Assembly: GCA_900315105.1 (NCBI GenBank)
Contig: OMXX01000208.1
Coordinates: 1 to 5,535, forward strand
Reading direction: 5' to 3'
Length of the DNA stretch: 5,535 nt
Source: an uncultured Prevotellaceae bacterium
GTDB lineage: Bacteria; Bacteroidota; Bacteroidia; Bacteroidales; Bacteroidaceae
Under the pieces are notes generated by a model that was not told the origin of the DNA, did not search any database, and worked only from the letters and a program-made list of their open reading frames with translations. Position 1 is the stretch's first letter; every line of letters begins with the position of its first letter. Shown here piece after piece: positions 1-4,935 of this stretch. The translations under genes were made by a program, and so were the position numbers.

Positions 1-110
1 TTTAATCACGCATCTATAGAATAACAGCCCTTACGGACTGCCCTATTAGGTGTCGGGCTTTCAGCCCTCGCAGTCTTGAATTCGTCGAACTCACGTTAAA
101 TTATTCTTCA
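1..110. repeat. Intergenic hairpin repeats at left edge
   Basis: No gene is visible. Two small stem-loops occur: CAGCCC/GGACTG around TTAC at 26-41 (one mismatch), and GGGCT/AGCCC around TTC at 55-67. They resemble the palindromic intergenic repeats elsewhere in the window. At 78-101 lies a 24-nt sequence that recurs with 22 matches at 3933-3956, just upstream of the nitroreductase gene; its core is TCGAACTCAC. The stretch may continue a repeat cluster that begins outside the window. Confidence 0.5.
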
Positions 111-123
111 GAAAGATTTTTTA

Positions 124-290
124 GAAAGTAAATTACCATTAAATTATATCCAGTAAATTATTGTCAGTTAAAGCACCTGAGGGTGCATCTATATTGAAAT
201 CGTTGAATTCAAATTAATTTCCTGAATATAATTTACTGATTTAATTTACTGGTTCAATTTACTTTCCCCATACCCCCACGCAAGTGGGAT
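124..290. repeat. Phased GTAAATT inverted-repeat element, copy 1
   Basis: Left arm: four GTAAATTA-like units whose equivalent T falls at 129, 140, 154 and 168, giving spacings of 11, 14 and 14. Right arm: the reverse complement, AATTTAC units with equivalent A at 235, 248 and 261. Between the arms are a GCACC/GGTGC hairpin (173-186) and the word ATTGAAATC (193-201), which copy 2 shares. The right end carries hairpin CCCAC-GCAA-GTGGG (about 275-288), directly past the stop codon of the minus-strand glycerate kinase gene, where it could help terminate that transcript. No open reading frame lies inside. It is a non-coding dispersed repeat; its function is unknown. Confidence 0.75.
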
Positions 291-291
291 T

Positions 292-1350
292 TTATTTTCC
301 CAATAACTGTTTAACCGTCTCTCTCAAATTTCCCTTCGCCACGTCAGGTTGGAGTAGGGTGGCAAGAGGTCGCTCATCCCCTTCGTTAATGCTCTTTACC
401 ACGGCAAAGTGTCGGGCTAGCAAGTCTTCGTTTTCAATACCGCCAGACATAAGCCATACGGGGATATCATGCTTTTTTCCATGTTTCAGCACACCATGAG
501 GAACCTTGCCCATAAGAGTCTGAGCATCCGACTTTCCCTCGCCTGTTATAATCAATGATGCACCCTTGATTGTATCATCGAATTTGCTGATAGACAGTAT
601 TATCTCTATCCCAGACTTCAGTTCTGCTTTAAGGTATGCCATAAGCCCATATCCCAGTCCTCCGGCTGCTCCTGCGCCTGGATGAACGGCAAGTTCAGGA
701 GTGGCAAGTGCCAATGCCTCCGTCTCTTTTGCAAACTCCCGAAGTCTTTCATCTAATATCTTCACCTGCTCGGGTGTCGCTCCTTTCTGAGGCGCGAATA
801 CATACGCAGCACCAAGTTCTCCGTAAAGGGGATTGGTAACGTCTGAAGCCACCGTTATATGCGGTAATTGGGTGTTGGCAAAGGGTAGGGTATAGCCATT
901 GTCTTTGAGGCATTGTATCATACCTCTGCCTCCGTCGCACGTGGCACTTCCACCTATTCCCATCACTATTTCCTTGCAACCACGCCTTGCTGCGTCAATA
1001 ATCATATCTCCCACGCCATACGTAGTTGTCAGCATCGGATTACGTTTGTCGTAAGGCACGAGTGTCAAACCGCTTGTAGCAGCCATCTCCATATACGCCG
1101 TGCCGTCTTCCGAGATAACATAGCTTGCATCTATGATGTTCATAAGCGGATCATGCGCTTTCAGATACACACGCTTCACGCTGAGCATCTTCTCCACGCA
1201 GTCCACCAGTCCCTCGCCACCATCGCTCAATGGGCATTCCACGACCTCTGCCTGTGGCAGAACCTCATGAATTGCCTCCGCAGCCGTATGACATGCTTCC
1301 TCTGCCGTCATACAGCCCTTGAACGAATCAAATGCAAGAACTATCTTCAT
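292..1350 (-). CDS. glxK: Glycerate kinase (glycerate 2-kinase family, GlxK/GarK type)
   Basis: A 352-residue cytoplasmic enzyme of the family that phosphorylates D-glycerate with ATP, normally to 2-phosphoglycerate, feeding glycerate into lower glycolysis. Family motifs are seen in order: DSFKG (8-12), PLSDGGEG (40-47), GIGGSAT-x-DGG (131-141), DVTNPLYG (170-177), FAPQKGA (185-191), GAGAAGGLGYG (225-235) and ITGEGKSDAQT (268-278) followed by GK. Length is close to the usual 370-380. The ATG at 1350 is chosen because the protein then starts MKIVLAFDSFKG as homologues do; the frame stays open to 1425, but those 25 residues are not family-like. No strong ribosome site is visible, as usual in this phylum. 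Residue 138 is Cys where Asn is common in the SAT-N-DGG motif. Upstream and downstream DNA is repetitive, so it is probably monocistronic. The symbol is by family only; GlxK and GarK cannot be told apart here. Confidence 0.95.
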   Translation of the reverse strand: MKIVLAFDSFKGCMTAEEACHTAAEAIHEVLPQAEVVECPLSDGGEGLVDCVEKMLSVKRVYLKAHDPLMNIIDASYVISEDGTAYMEMAATSGLTLVPYDKRNPMLTTTYGVGDMIIDAARRGCKEIVMGIGGSATCDGGRGMIQCLKDNGYTLPFANTQLPHITVASDVTNPLYGELGAAYVFAPQKGATPEQVKILDERLREFAKETEALALATPELAVHPGAGAAGGLGYGLMAYLKAELKSGIEIILSISKFDDTIKGASLIITGEGKSDAQTLMGKVPHGVLKHGKKHDIPVWLMSGGIENEDLLARHFAVVKSINEGDERPLATLLQPDVAKGNLRETVKQLLGK

Positions 1351-1457
1351 GTATAATGTACCATTTACACTTGCTTCAGCTTGATGAGCTTCAGCGAATA
1401 ATTTACAATTTATTTCAGAACGCAAAGCCGCAAAGTCGCAAAGATTTTATTTTTGAA

Positions 1458-1552
1458 CACAGATTACACAGATTTAAGGGATTTTTCGCAAGGCTCAACA
1501 AGCTACGCAAGTTTCTCGCTTACGCTCGTGATTGACATCCCTAATATCTGTG
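1458..1552. repeat. CACAGATTA tandem and inverted repeat
   Basis: CACAGATT occurs at 1458 and again at 1467 (period 9). The second copy continues into AGGGAT (1477-1482). These arms pair with ATCCCT (1537-1542) and ATCTGTG (1546-1552), giving 6-bp and 7-bp helices around a loop of about 54 nt. Tandem CACAGATTA words are a familiar intergenic repeat in Bacteroidetes. No coding sequence is seen. Confidence 0.6.
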
Positions 1553-1612
1553 GTTAAAAGCTTAAAACTAATGCGACATTAACGTGACATTATTCGCATC
1601 ATGCTGACATGC

Positions 1613-1796
1613 GCCCTGAAAGGGCAAGGTCTGCACATAGCATAGGGCAACGCCCTATGTACAATGCAGTTATTATATTCGCCCTGTAAGGGCAAAAGCT
1701 CTAATAGAAAATTCTTTTGCCCCTTCAGGGCGTTATCTCCCCCTCTAATTACCCAGGGTGATGCCCTGGGCTATGTGCTCATTGCCCCTTCGGGGC
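1613..1796. repeat. REP/BIME-like cluster of GGGC hairpins
   Basis: Six palindromes lie in 184 nt: GCCCT-GAA-AGGGC (1613-1625), CATAGGGC/GCCCTATG (1641-1659), GCCCT-GTA-AGGGC (1681-1693), GCCC/GGGC around CTTCA (1719-1731), CCCAGGG/CCCTGGG (1752-1770) and GCCCC-TTC-GGGGC (1784-1796). The units at 1681 and 1719 are inverted copies of each other including the flanking AAAA, as in bacterial interspersed mosaic elements. Such units are usually mobilised by REP-associated Y1 transposases encoded elsewhere; none is present here. Confidence 0.75.
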
Positions 1797-1894
1797 GCTG
1801 TCGGGCAAATGCAGATTCTCTAATTCTTGAAAAAATGGGTGCCTTCCGTGTTCAAAATCATTCTCCGCGCCTCTGCGTCTCTGCGTTTTTATTT

Positions 1895-2449
1895 TCAATT
1901 TTGCGTAGCAAAGAACTTCCACAGCGGCGCAGCCATCATTGCCTGATGGAACTCGTCATTCTTCAGCATACGAAGGACCTCCTCCTTGTCGAGAAGCACG
2001 ATCTTGATATCCTCCGATTCCTCAAGATGCTGTGTAGATACAGGCTCAACGCCCACGGCAAGATACGTATGGCTATAGTTGGTGCATGCTCCGGCATTCG
2101 GACTTATGGTCATCAGCTTACTCCATTCACCGCCTGCATAGCCGGTCTCTTCGTATAGCTCCCTTTTGGCAGCCTCCATCGGGTCCTCACCTTCCTCCAC
2201 GCATCCCGCAGGAATCTCAATTCCCGTGAAATGCTGTGCATGACGATACTGCCTCTCCATGAGGAACTTGCCTTCCTTCGTTATTGCTATGACATTGCAG
2301 AACTCCGGATATTCCAGAACATAGAAATCCTGTATCTCCGCGCCCGTAGGCAGTTTTACGTGCTCACGTCTTGCCGTTAGCCACGGTCTCTTATATAGGT
2401 ACTCGCTTTCAAGCACCTCCCATTCCATTGGGTCTTTCTTCTGATTCAT
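1895..2449 (-). CDS. Nudix hydrolase, ADP-ribose pyrophosphatase-like
   Basis: A 184-residue soluble protein. A textbook Nudix box (GX5EX7REUXEEXGU) is seen at 82-104: G82, E88, R96-E97, E100-E101 and G103, which bind the divalent metal and catalyse hydrolysis of nucleoside diphosphates linked to another moiety. The preceding QYRHA (67-71) and EIPAG (78-82) are typical of ADP-ribose/NDP-sugar pyrophosphatases, as is the proline (P117) 14 residues after G103. Substrate is inferred from this resemblance and not proven. The ATG at 2449 follows an A-rich leader (AGAAGAAAAA). No TAnnTTTG promoter is visible just upstream; it could be read through from the 49-aa gene on the same strand, but the large hairpin at 2467-2546 lies between. 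The last position of the Nudix motif is Tyr in place of an aliphatic residue, a mild variant. Confidence 0.95.
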   Translation of the reverse strand: MNQKKDPMEWEVLESEYLYKRPWLTARREHVKLPTGAEIQDFYVLEYPEFCNVIAITKEGKFLMERQYRHAQHFTGIEIPAGCVEEGEDPMEAAKRELYEETGYAGGEWSKLMTISPNAGACTNYSHTYLAVGVEPVSTQHLEESEDIKIVLLDKEEVLRMLKNDEFHQAMMAAPLWKFFATQN

Positions 2450-2466
2450 TTTTTCTTCTAATTAAA

Positions 2467-2546
2467 AGACCCCCTCAATCCCCCTGCATAGGGGGAGGGG
2501 TGTTGCGCGATGAAAGTCCCCCTATGCAGGGGGATTTAGAGGGTCT
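2467..2546. repeat. Long GC-rich inverted repeat, possible terminator
   Basis: The left arm (2467-2496) reads AGACCCCCTC, ATCCCCCT, GCATAGGGGGA. The right arm (2517-2546) is its near-complete reverse complement, with three extra bases (TTA) near the outer stem. Each arm also contains an internal CCCCCT/AGGGGG hairpin. On the minus strand the outer stem is followed by TCTTTTAATT, so it could terminate or attenuate transcription between the 49-aa gene and the Nudix gene. The repeat overlaps the last two bases of the 49-aa gene's stop codon. The sequence is of a type dispersed in Bacteroidetes genomes. Confidence 0.8.
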
Positions 2547-2694
2547 AATGCCCCCTCACGAACACTCCCTCCGGCGCTTCTTCACTCATGTCACCGGAAA
2601 TCAGTTCGTCCATGTCCTCTTCCTGTTGTTGTGCCATCATCTGACAGTATTTCTCGTAATCCGTCAGTTGGCTATTGTTGTTGTCTTTGCTCAT
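2545..2694 (-). CDS. Small acidic protein of unknown function (49 aa)
   Basis: Not recognised. The 49 residues are hydrophilic, with a polar Asn/Gln-rich start and a strongly acidic middle (EEDMDELISGDMSEE, 26-40). There is no signal peptide, membrane segment or Cys pair, so it is probably cytoplasmic. The start at 2694 is preferred because a good Bacteroidetes promoter (2725-2756) lies about 30 nt upstream; the frame stays open to 3168 but that extension runs through the promoter and antisense to the lipoprotein gene. The stop overlaps the 2467-2546 inverted repeat. It precedes the Nudix gene on the same strand. The promoter match and plausible composition support a real gene, but homologues could not be checked. 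Confidence 0.6.
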   Translation of the reverse strand: MSKDNNNSQLTDYEKYCQMMAQQQEEDMDELISGDMSEEAPEGVFVRGH

Positions 2695-2724
2695 AGTCGT
2701 ATGTATTAATCTGGTTTCCGACTG

Positions 2725-2756
2725 CAAAATTACTAATGCCTTTTCATAATTCCAAA
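2725..2756 (-). promoter_or_regulatory. Bacteroidetes-type promoter of the 49-aa gene
   Basis: Read on the minus strand: a -33 TTTG (2756-2753), 20 nt, then -7 TAATTTTG (2732-2725), matching TTTG-N20-TAnnTTTG. Transcription should begin near 2719, giving a leader of about 25 nt. The first transcribed bases, TCGGAAACCAGA, are nearly the same as those after the RNA promoter at 4545-4576. Confidence 0.75.
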
Positions 2757-2930
2757 ACTTTTCGACTTTTTTTGTCCATGAAATAACGATGCCCTTGTAA
2801 TGCGTTTGCCTGTAATGCGTTTTTTCCGCTTTTTCCTGCTCTTGAAGATGTTTTTTACTGCAAATGCCTAATAAAATTTGCAAAATATACGCATAATACG
2901 GAAAAAATCCGTAATTTTGTCTTCGGCTTT
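2757..2930. other. Divergent intergenic region
   Basis: AT-rich DNA between the minus-strand 49-aa gene and the plus-strand lipoprotein gene. It contains a direct repeat TGTAATGCGTTT at 2796-2807 and 2811-2822 (15-nt period), an inverted pair GCAAAT/ATTTGC (2860-2865, 2876-2881), and a hairpin ACGGA/TCCGT around 2898-2912. Any of these could bind a regulator; none is matched to a known operator. Confidence 0.35.
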
Positions 2931-2938
2931 TAATTTTG
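2931..2938 (+). promoter_or_regulatory. Probable -7 element for the lipoprotein gene
   Basis: TAATTTTG matches the Bacteroidetes -7 consensus TAnnTTTG. Transcription from about 2943-2945 would give a leader of roughly 15 nt before the ATG at 2960. An identical TAATTTTG lies 19 nt upstream at 2912-2919. No convincing -33 TTTG sits at the right spacing for either, so the promoter may be weak or need an activator. Confidence 0.5.
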
Positions 2939-2959
2939 CAAACCACATATATATATATT

Positions 2960-3763
2960 ATGAGAAAGATTTTTTTTAATGTATTCATCCCGTTTCTTGC
3001 CATTTGCCTTATTATGGCAGGATGTACAGTTACAAGTGTCACAACAATGCCGATGGCTGGTGTCTTGGAGCAGCCTATGCAACCTGACTCAGTCCCTGCC
3101 AATGTGAAGAAGGCAATGGACAACGCCGTTAAGTTCCATTCACAAGAAATCATGAGCGATTCTACCACAGGGATTGCCGTGTTCTCTATTGGTGAGATTG
3201 ATCAGACACCATCCGAGGGCTTTGGCATAACGGTGACAAAAGGTGCTGTGACAACCAATTTCCTAAATATTCACAACTCTCGTGAGCCACAGGCAAGGTA
3301 TAATGCCAAGACAGGCGATTTGTGGCTTACAGCCGTCGCAATGTCAGGAACGGGCGTTCGTGTGGAATGGCTCTATCAGATACGCTTCCAAGACGACGGG
3401 AAGGCGTACATCAAGACCGAGGTCAATCCGTATGATGTGCAAAAAAAACTGCTCAGGCGCATGGGATATACTATTGATGGAGAAAAGGTTACTCTCTATG
3501 ATGAAGACAAGGTATTGACAACCGTAACCAACACAGTTACCGATATGGGCGGATTCGACGATGAGAAACCGTTGTGGATTGGTGAGCAGCTTTACTACGA
3601 CCTCAGCGGCGAAGAGCCAAGAGTGGTCTTTGTGCCAGGCGTGAAATTCACAACAGGCCTTGCACTTACCTATGATGACATGCCTGACCTGTCAGCTCAG
3701 TTTACCGTAGATGACAAAGGGGAATGCAAAATCGCTGAAATCACCGTGCAAGAAACTAAATAA
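2960..3763 (+). CDS. Putative lipoprotein of unknown function (267 aa)
   Basis: Not recognised as a named family. The N-terminus is a lipoprotein signal: basic MRK, a hydrophobic stretch (4-20), and lipobox MAGC with the lipidated Cys at 22. The residues after it (TVTSV) are not acidic, so the surface-export signal known for Bacteroidetes lipoproteins is absent; a periplasm-facing anchor is more likely (inference). The mature part of about 245 residues is polar, with alternating hydrophobic residues suggesting beta strands (for example GVRVEWLYQIRF, 134-145) and no Cys beyond 22 until one near the C-terminus. It has no catalytic motif that I can name. The ATG at 2960 is preferred over an in-frame TTG at 2936, which is part of the -7 element. 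It stands alone, divergent from the 49-aa gene. Confidence 0.88.
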   Translation: MRKIFFNVFIPFLAICLIMAGCTVTSVTTMPMAGVLEQPMQPDSVPANVKKAMDNAVKFHSQEIMSDSTTGIAVFSIGEIDQTPSEGFGITVTKGAVTTNFLNIHNSREPQARYNAKTGDLWLTAVAMSGTGVRVEWLYQIRFQDDGKAYIKTEVNPYDVQKKLLRRMGYTIDGEKVTLYDEDKVLTTVTNTVTDMGGFDDEKPLWIGEQLYYDLSGEEPRVVFVPGVKFTTGLALTYDDMPDLSAQFTVDDKGECKIAEITVQETK

Positions 3764-3765
3764 CC

Positions 3766-3841
3766 TCAGTTCGACGACTTGCTTTGCTTGGTGAGCCATA
3801 GCGAACAATTCATGGCAAACGCATCTCCGATGCTGAACTGA
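3766..3841. repeat. Nested inverted repeat after the lipoprotein gene
   Basis: The outer stem is TCAGTTC (3766-3772) with GAACTGA (3835-3841); an inner stem is GCCAT (3795-3799) with ATGGC (3812-3816). It begins two bases after the lipoprotein stop codon, so it may end that transcript, although no T-run follows. ATGGCAAAC (3812-3820) is also the exact inverse of GTTTGCCAT at 3920-3928, offering an alternative long-range pairing. Confidence 0.5.
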
Positions 3842-3868
3842 CAATAATTACCAATCTTACCAATCTTT

Positions 3869-3928
3869 TTCCAATAAAAAATGATAATTACTGGTTGAAG
3901 ATTGGAAAAACAGCTTGCTGTTTGCCAT
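3869..3928. repeat. AT-rich inverted repeats before the nitroreductase gene
   Basis: CCAATCTT at about 3860-3867 is the inverse of AAGATTGG at about 3898-3905, enclosing AT-rich DNA. A separate hairpin AAACAG-CTTG-CTGTTT lies at 3908-3923. No TAnnTTTG promoter is visible, so how the nitroreductase gene is transcribed is unclear; it may use a non-consensus promoter or read-through from the lipoprotein gene. Confidence 0.4.
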
Positions 3929-3932
3929 ATAG

Positions 3933-3956
3933 GAATTCATCGAACTCACTTTAAAT
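3933..3956 (+). repeat. Shared 24-nt leader-like motif
   Basis: The motif with core TCGAACTCAC matches 78-101 at 22 of 24 positions. Here it sits 12 nt upstream of the nitroreductase start, within its likely leader. It may be a dispersed repeat fragment; a regulatory role is only a possibility. Confidence 0.45.
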
Positions 3957-3967
3957 AAACAATAATT

Positions 3968-4471
3968 ATGGAATTATCAAAGATCATTGAAAACAGATAC
4001 AGCTGCCGAGATTACACCTCTGAGGCTGTTAGCAACGAGCAACTGGAGTATATAAAGGAATGTGTGCGTCTTGCACCATCTGCTGTTAATAAGCAGCCGT
4101 GGCGCTTCCGTATCATCAAGAGCGAGGAAGGCAAGCGCAAGCTGCGCGAATGCTACGACAGGGAATGGTTTGCCACAGCTCCTATGTATATCATCGCATC
4201 CGTACTCCACGATCAGGAGTGGGTACGCAAGGACGGCAAGAGTCACGGCAACATCGACATCTCCATCGCCGTAGAGCATCTGTGCCTCGCTGCCACAGAA
4301 CTAGGTCTCGGCACTTGCTGGGTATGCAATTTCCATCCTGCACATTGCAAGGAACTCTTCAACATGCCGGAGGAGGAAGAGCCTGCCGTAATCATACCTC
4401 TCGGACATCCTGCAAGCGACATCTCGCCAAAGAAACGCAAGGCCATCGACGAGGTATTTATCGAAGAATAA
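3968..4471 (+). CDS. FMN-dependent nitroreductase family protein
   Basis: A 167-residue cytoplasmic flavoprotein of the small nitroreductase family, which uses FMN and NAD(P)H to reduce nitro compounds, quinones or other acceptors; the real substrate cannot be told from sequence. The N-terminal FMN-phosphate motif RYSCR (10-14) is seen, followed by LAPSAVNKQPWRF (35-47), ELGLGTCWVCNF (111-122) and the late IPLGHPA (143-149), all in family order. The length is at the short end of the usual 165-220, and the protein looks complete. These enzymes act as dimers sharing the FMN site. The ATG at 3968 follows an A-rich leader, and the family motif begins at residue 10 as expected. The gene appears monocistronic; a 14-bp palindrome lies four bases after its stop. 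Confidence 0.94.
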   Translation: MELSKIIENRYSCRDYTSEAVSNEQLEYIKECVRLAPSAVNKQPWRFRIIKSEEGKRKLRECYDREWFATAPMYIIASVLHDQEWVRKDGKSHGNIDISIAVEHLCLAATELGLGTCWVCNFHPAHCKELFNMPEEEEPAVIIPLGHPASDISPKKRKAIDEVFIEE

Positions 4472-4475
4472 CCAT

Positions 4476-4489
4476 TGTGTGCGCACACA
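4476..4489. promoter_or_regulatory. Perfect palindrome TGTGTGCGCACACA, candidate operator site 1
   Basis: This is a perfect 14-bp palindrome. The same site, with one change, recurs at 4543-4556, 67 bp downstream centre to centre. Lacking a loop and a T-run, it is a poor terminator and looks more like a site for a dimeric helix-turn-helix regulator (LacI-type operators often have a central CG step). The regulator is unknown. Confidence 0.55.
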
Positions 4490-4542
4490 TTCGTTTGATA
4501 TGTATCAATAAAACACCCCGAAATCTATCATTTTGCAAAAAT

Positions 4543-4556
4543 TGTTTGCGCACACA
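4543..4556. promoter_or_regulatory. Candidate operator site 2, overlapping the -33 element
   Basis: TGTTTGCGCACACA matches site 1 at 13 of 14 positions. The single change produces TTTG at 4545-4548, which is the -33 element of the downstream promoter. A protein bound here would block RNA polymerase, so repression is the simplest model, possibly with looping to site 1. Confidence 0.55.
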
Positions 4557-4576
4557 GAAAAATTGTCGTAACTTTG
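4545..4576 (+). promoter_or_regulatory. Consensus Bacteroidetes promoter for the candidate RNA
   Basis: The -33 TTTG (4545-4548), 20 nt, and -7 TAACTTTG (4569-4576) match TTTG-N20-TAnnTTTG exactly, with the same spacing as the 49-aa gene promoter. Transcription should begin near 4580. No protein gene follows on this strand within the window. Confidence 0.75.
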
Positions 4577-4673
4577 CACTCGGAAATCAGAGACAAGCGC
4601 TAGCCTTTATGAAATCTAGGCTTACGCCGCTCTTTTATCAAAAGATGCTCAAACGTGCGAGGTGTTTCACACG

Positions 4674-4691
4674 TTGCACTCGGAAATCAGA
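4674..4691 (+). repeat. Second copy of the 18-nt first-transcribed sequence
   Basis: TTGCACTCGGAAATCAGA here is identical to 4574-4591, exactly 100 nt upstream. This copy lacks the TAnnTTTG promoter context; in the predicted RNA its 3' half forms the GAAATCA-GAAA-TGATTTC hairpin. Confidence 0.7.
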
Positions 4692-4893
4692 AATGATTTC
4701 TTCGTCATAAGGAAAAAGGGAGTACGCTCCCGGAAACATTCCGATGGCGATATGCGAAAGGCAATTGTTTAGGTTAGCAGAATAATAGATTTTTTTAGGT
4801 TTTAGTTATTAGGTAAAAGATTCATGCTTGACTCATTAGGATAACACTAAAAAGCGAAGAGCTTCCTTCTTAGAAGGTTTTATGAGTTAACAT

Positions 4894-4935
4894 AAAAAAA
4901 TGCTCCACTGTCGTGATGACAATGGAGCTTTTTTT
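4894..4935. terminator. Strong rho-independent terminator, probably bidirectional
   Basis: Seven A, then stem GCTCCA (4902-4907) with TGGAGC (4923-4928), a C/A mismatch, an inner TGTC/GACA stem (4909-4912, 4918-4921), loop GTGAT, then seven T (4929-4935). The A and T runs on the two sides make it functional in both directions. It ends the candidate RNA on the plus strand. Confidence 0.85.

Larger units (their letters stand above)
1419..1887. repeat. Composite repeat block with inverted ends
   Basis: This gene-free stretch is bounded by related sequences in opposite orientation. The left end (1419-1463) has three 8-nt CGCAAAGY units, then TTTTTGAACACAGA. The right end, read on the minus strand (1887 down to 1845), has CGCAGAG, CGCAGAG and CGCGGAG units with the same period of 8, then ATTTTGAACACGGA. 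Inside are a second inverted repeat (1458-1552) and a cluster of REP-like hairpins (1613-1796). The resemblance of both ends suggests one mobile or MITE-like unit of about 470 bp. No transposase is encoded, so any movement would need help in trans. Confidence 0.6.

Noticed and set aside
913..1356. Plus-strand frame of 147 codons
   Set aside because: It lies wholly antisense to the well-supported glycerate kinase gene and has no family motif.
1664..2158. Plus-strand frame of 164 codons
   Set aside because: Its first part translates REP hairpins and the rest is antisense to the Nudix gene.
2936..2959. Upstream TTG start for the lipoprotein
   Set aside because: The TTG is part of the -7 element TAATTTTG, and the signal peptide begins correctly at the ATG at 2960.
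2695..3168. N-terminal extension of the 49-aa frame to 207 residues
   Set aside because: It would read through the gene's own promoter and antisense to the lipoprotein; the residues there look random.
4099..4710. Plus-strand frame of 203 codons
   Set aside because: It overlaps the nitroreductase gene in another frame and then runs through the promoter and RNA region; the composition is Arg/His-rich as expected for a shadow frame.
4609..4710. 33-codon frame inside the candidate RNA
   Set aside because: It is short and basic with no recognised motif, and it covers stems that look selected for folding; kept only as an alternative reading.
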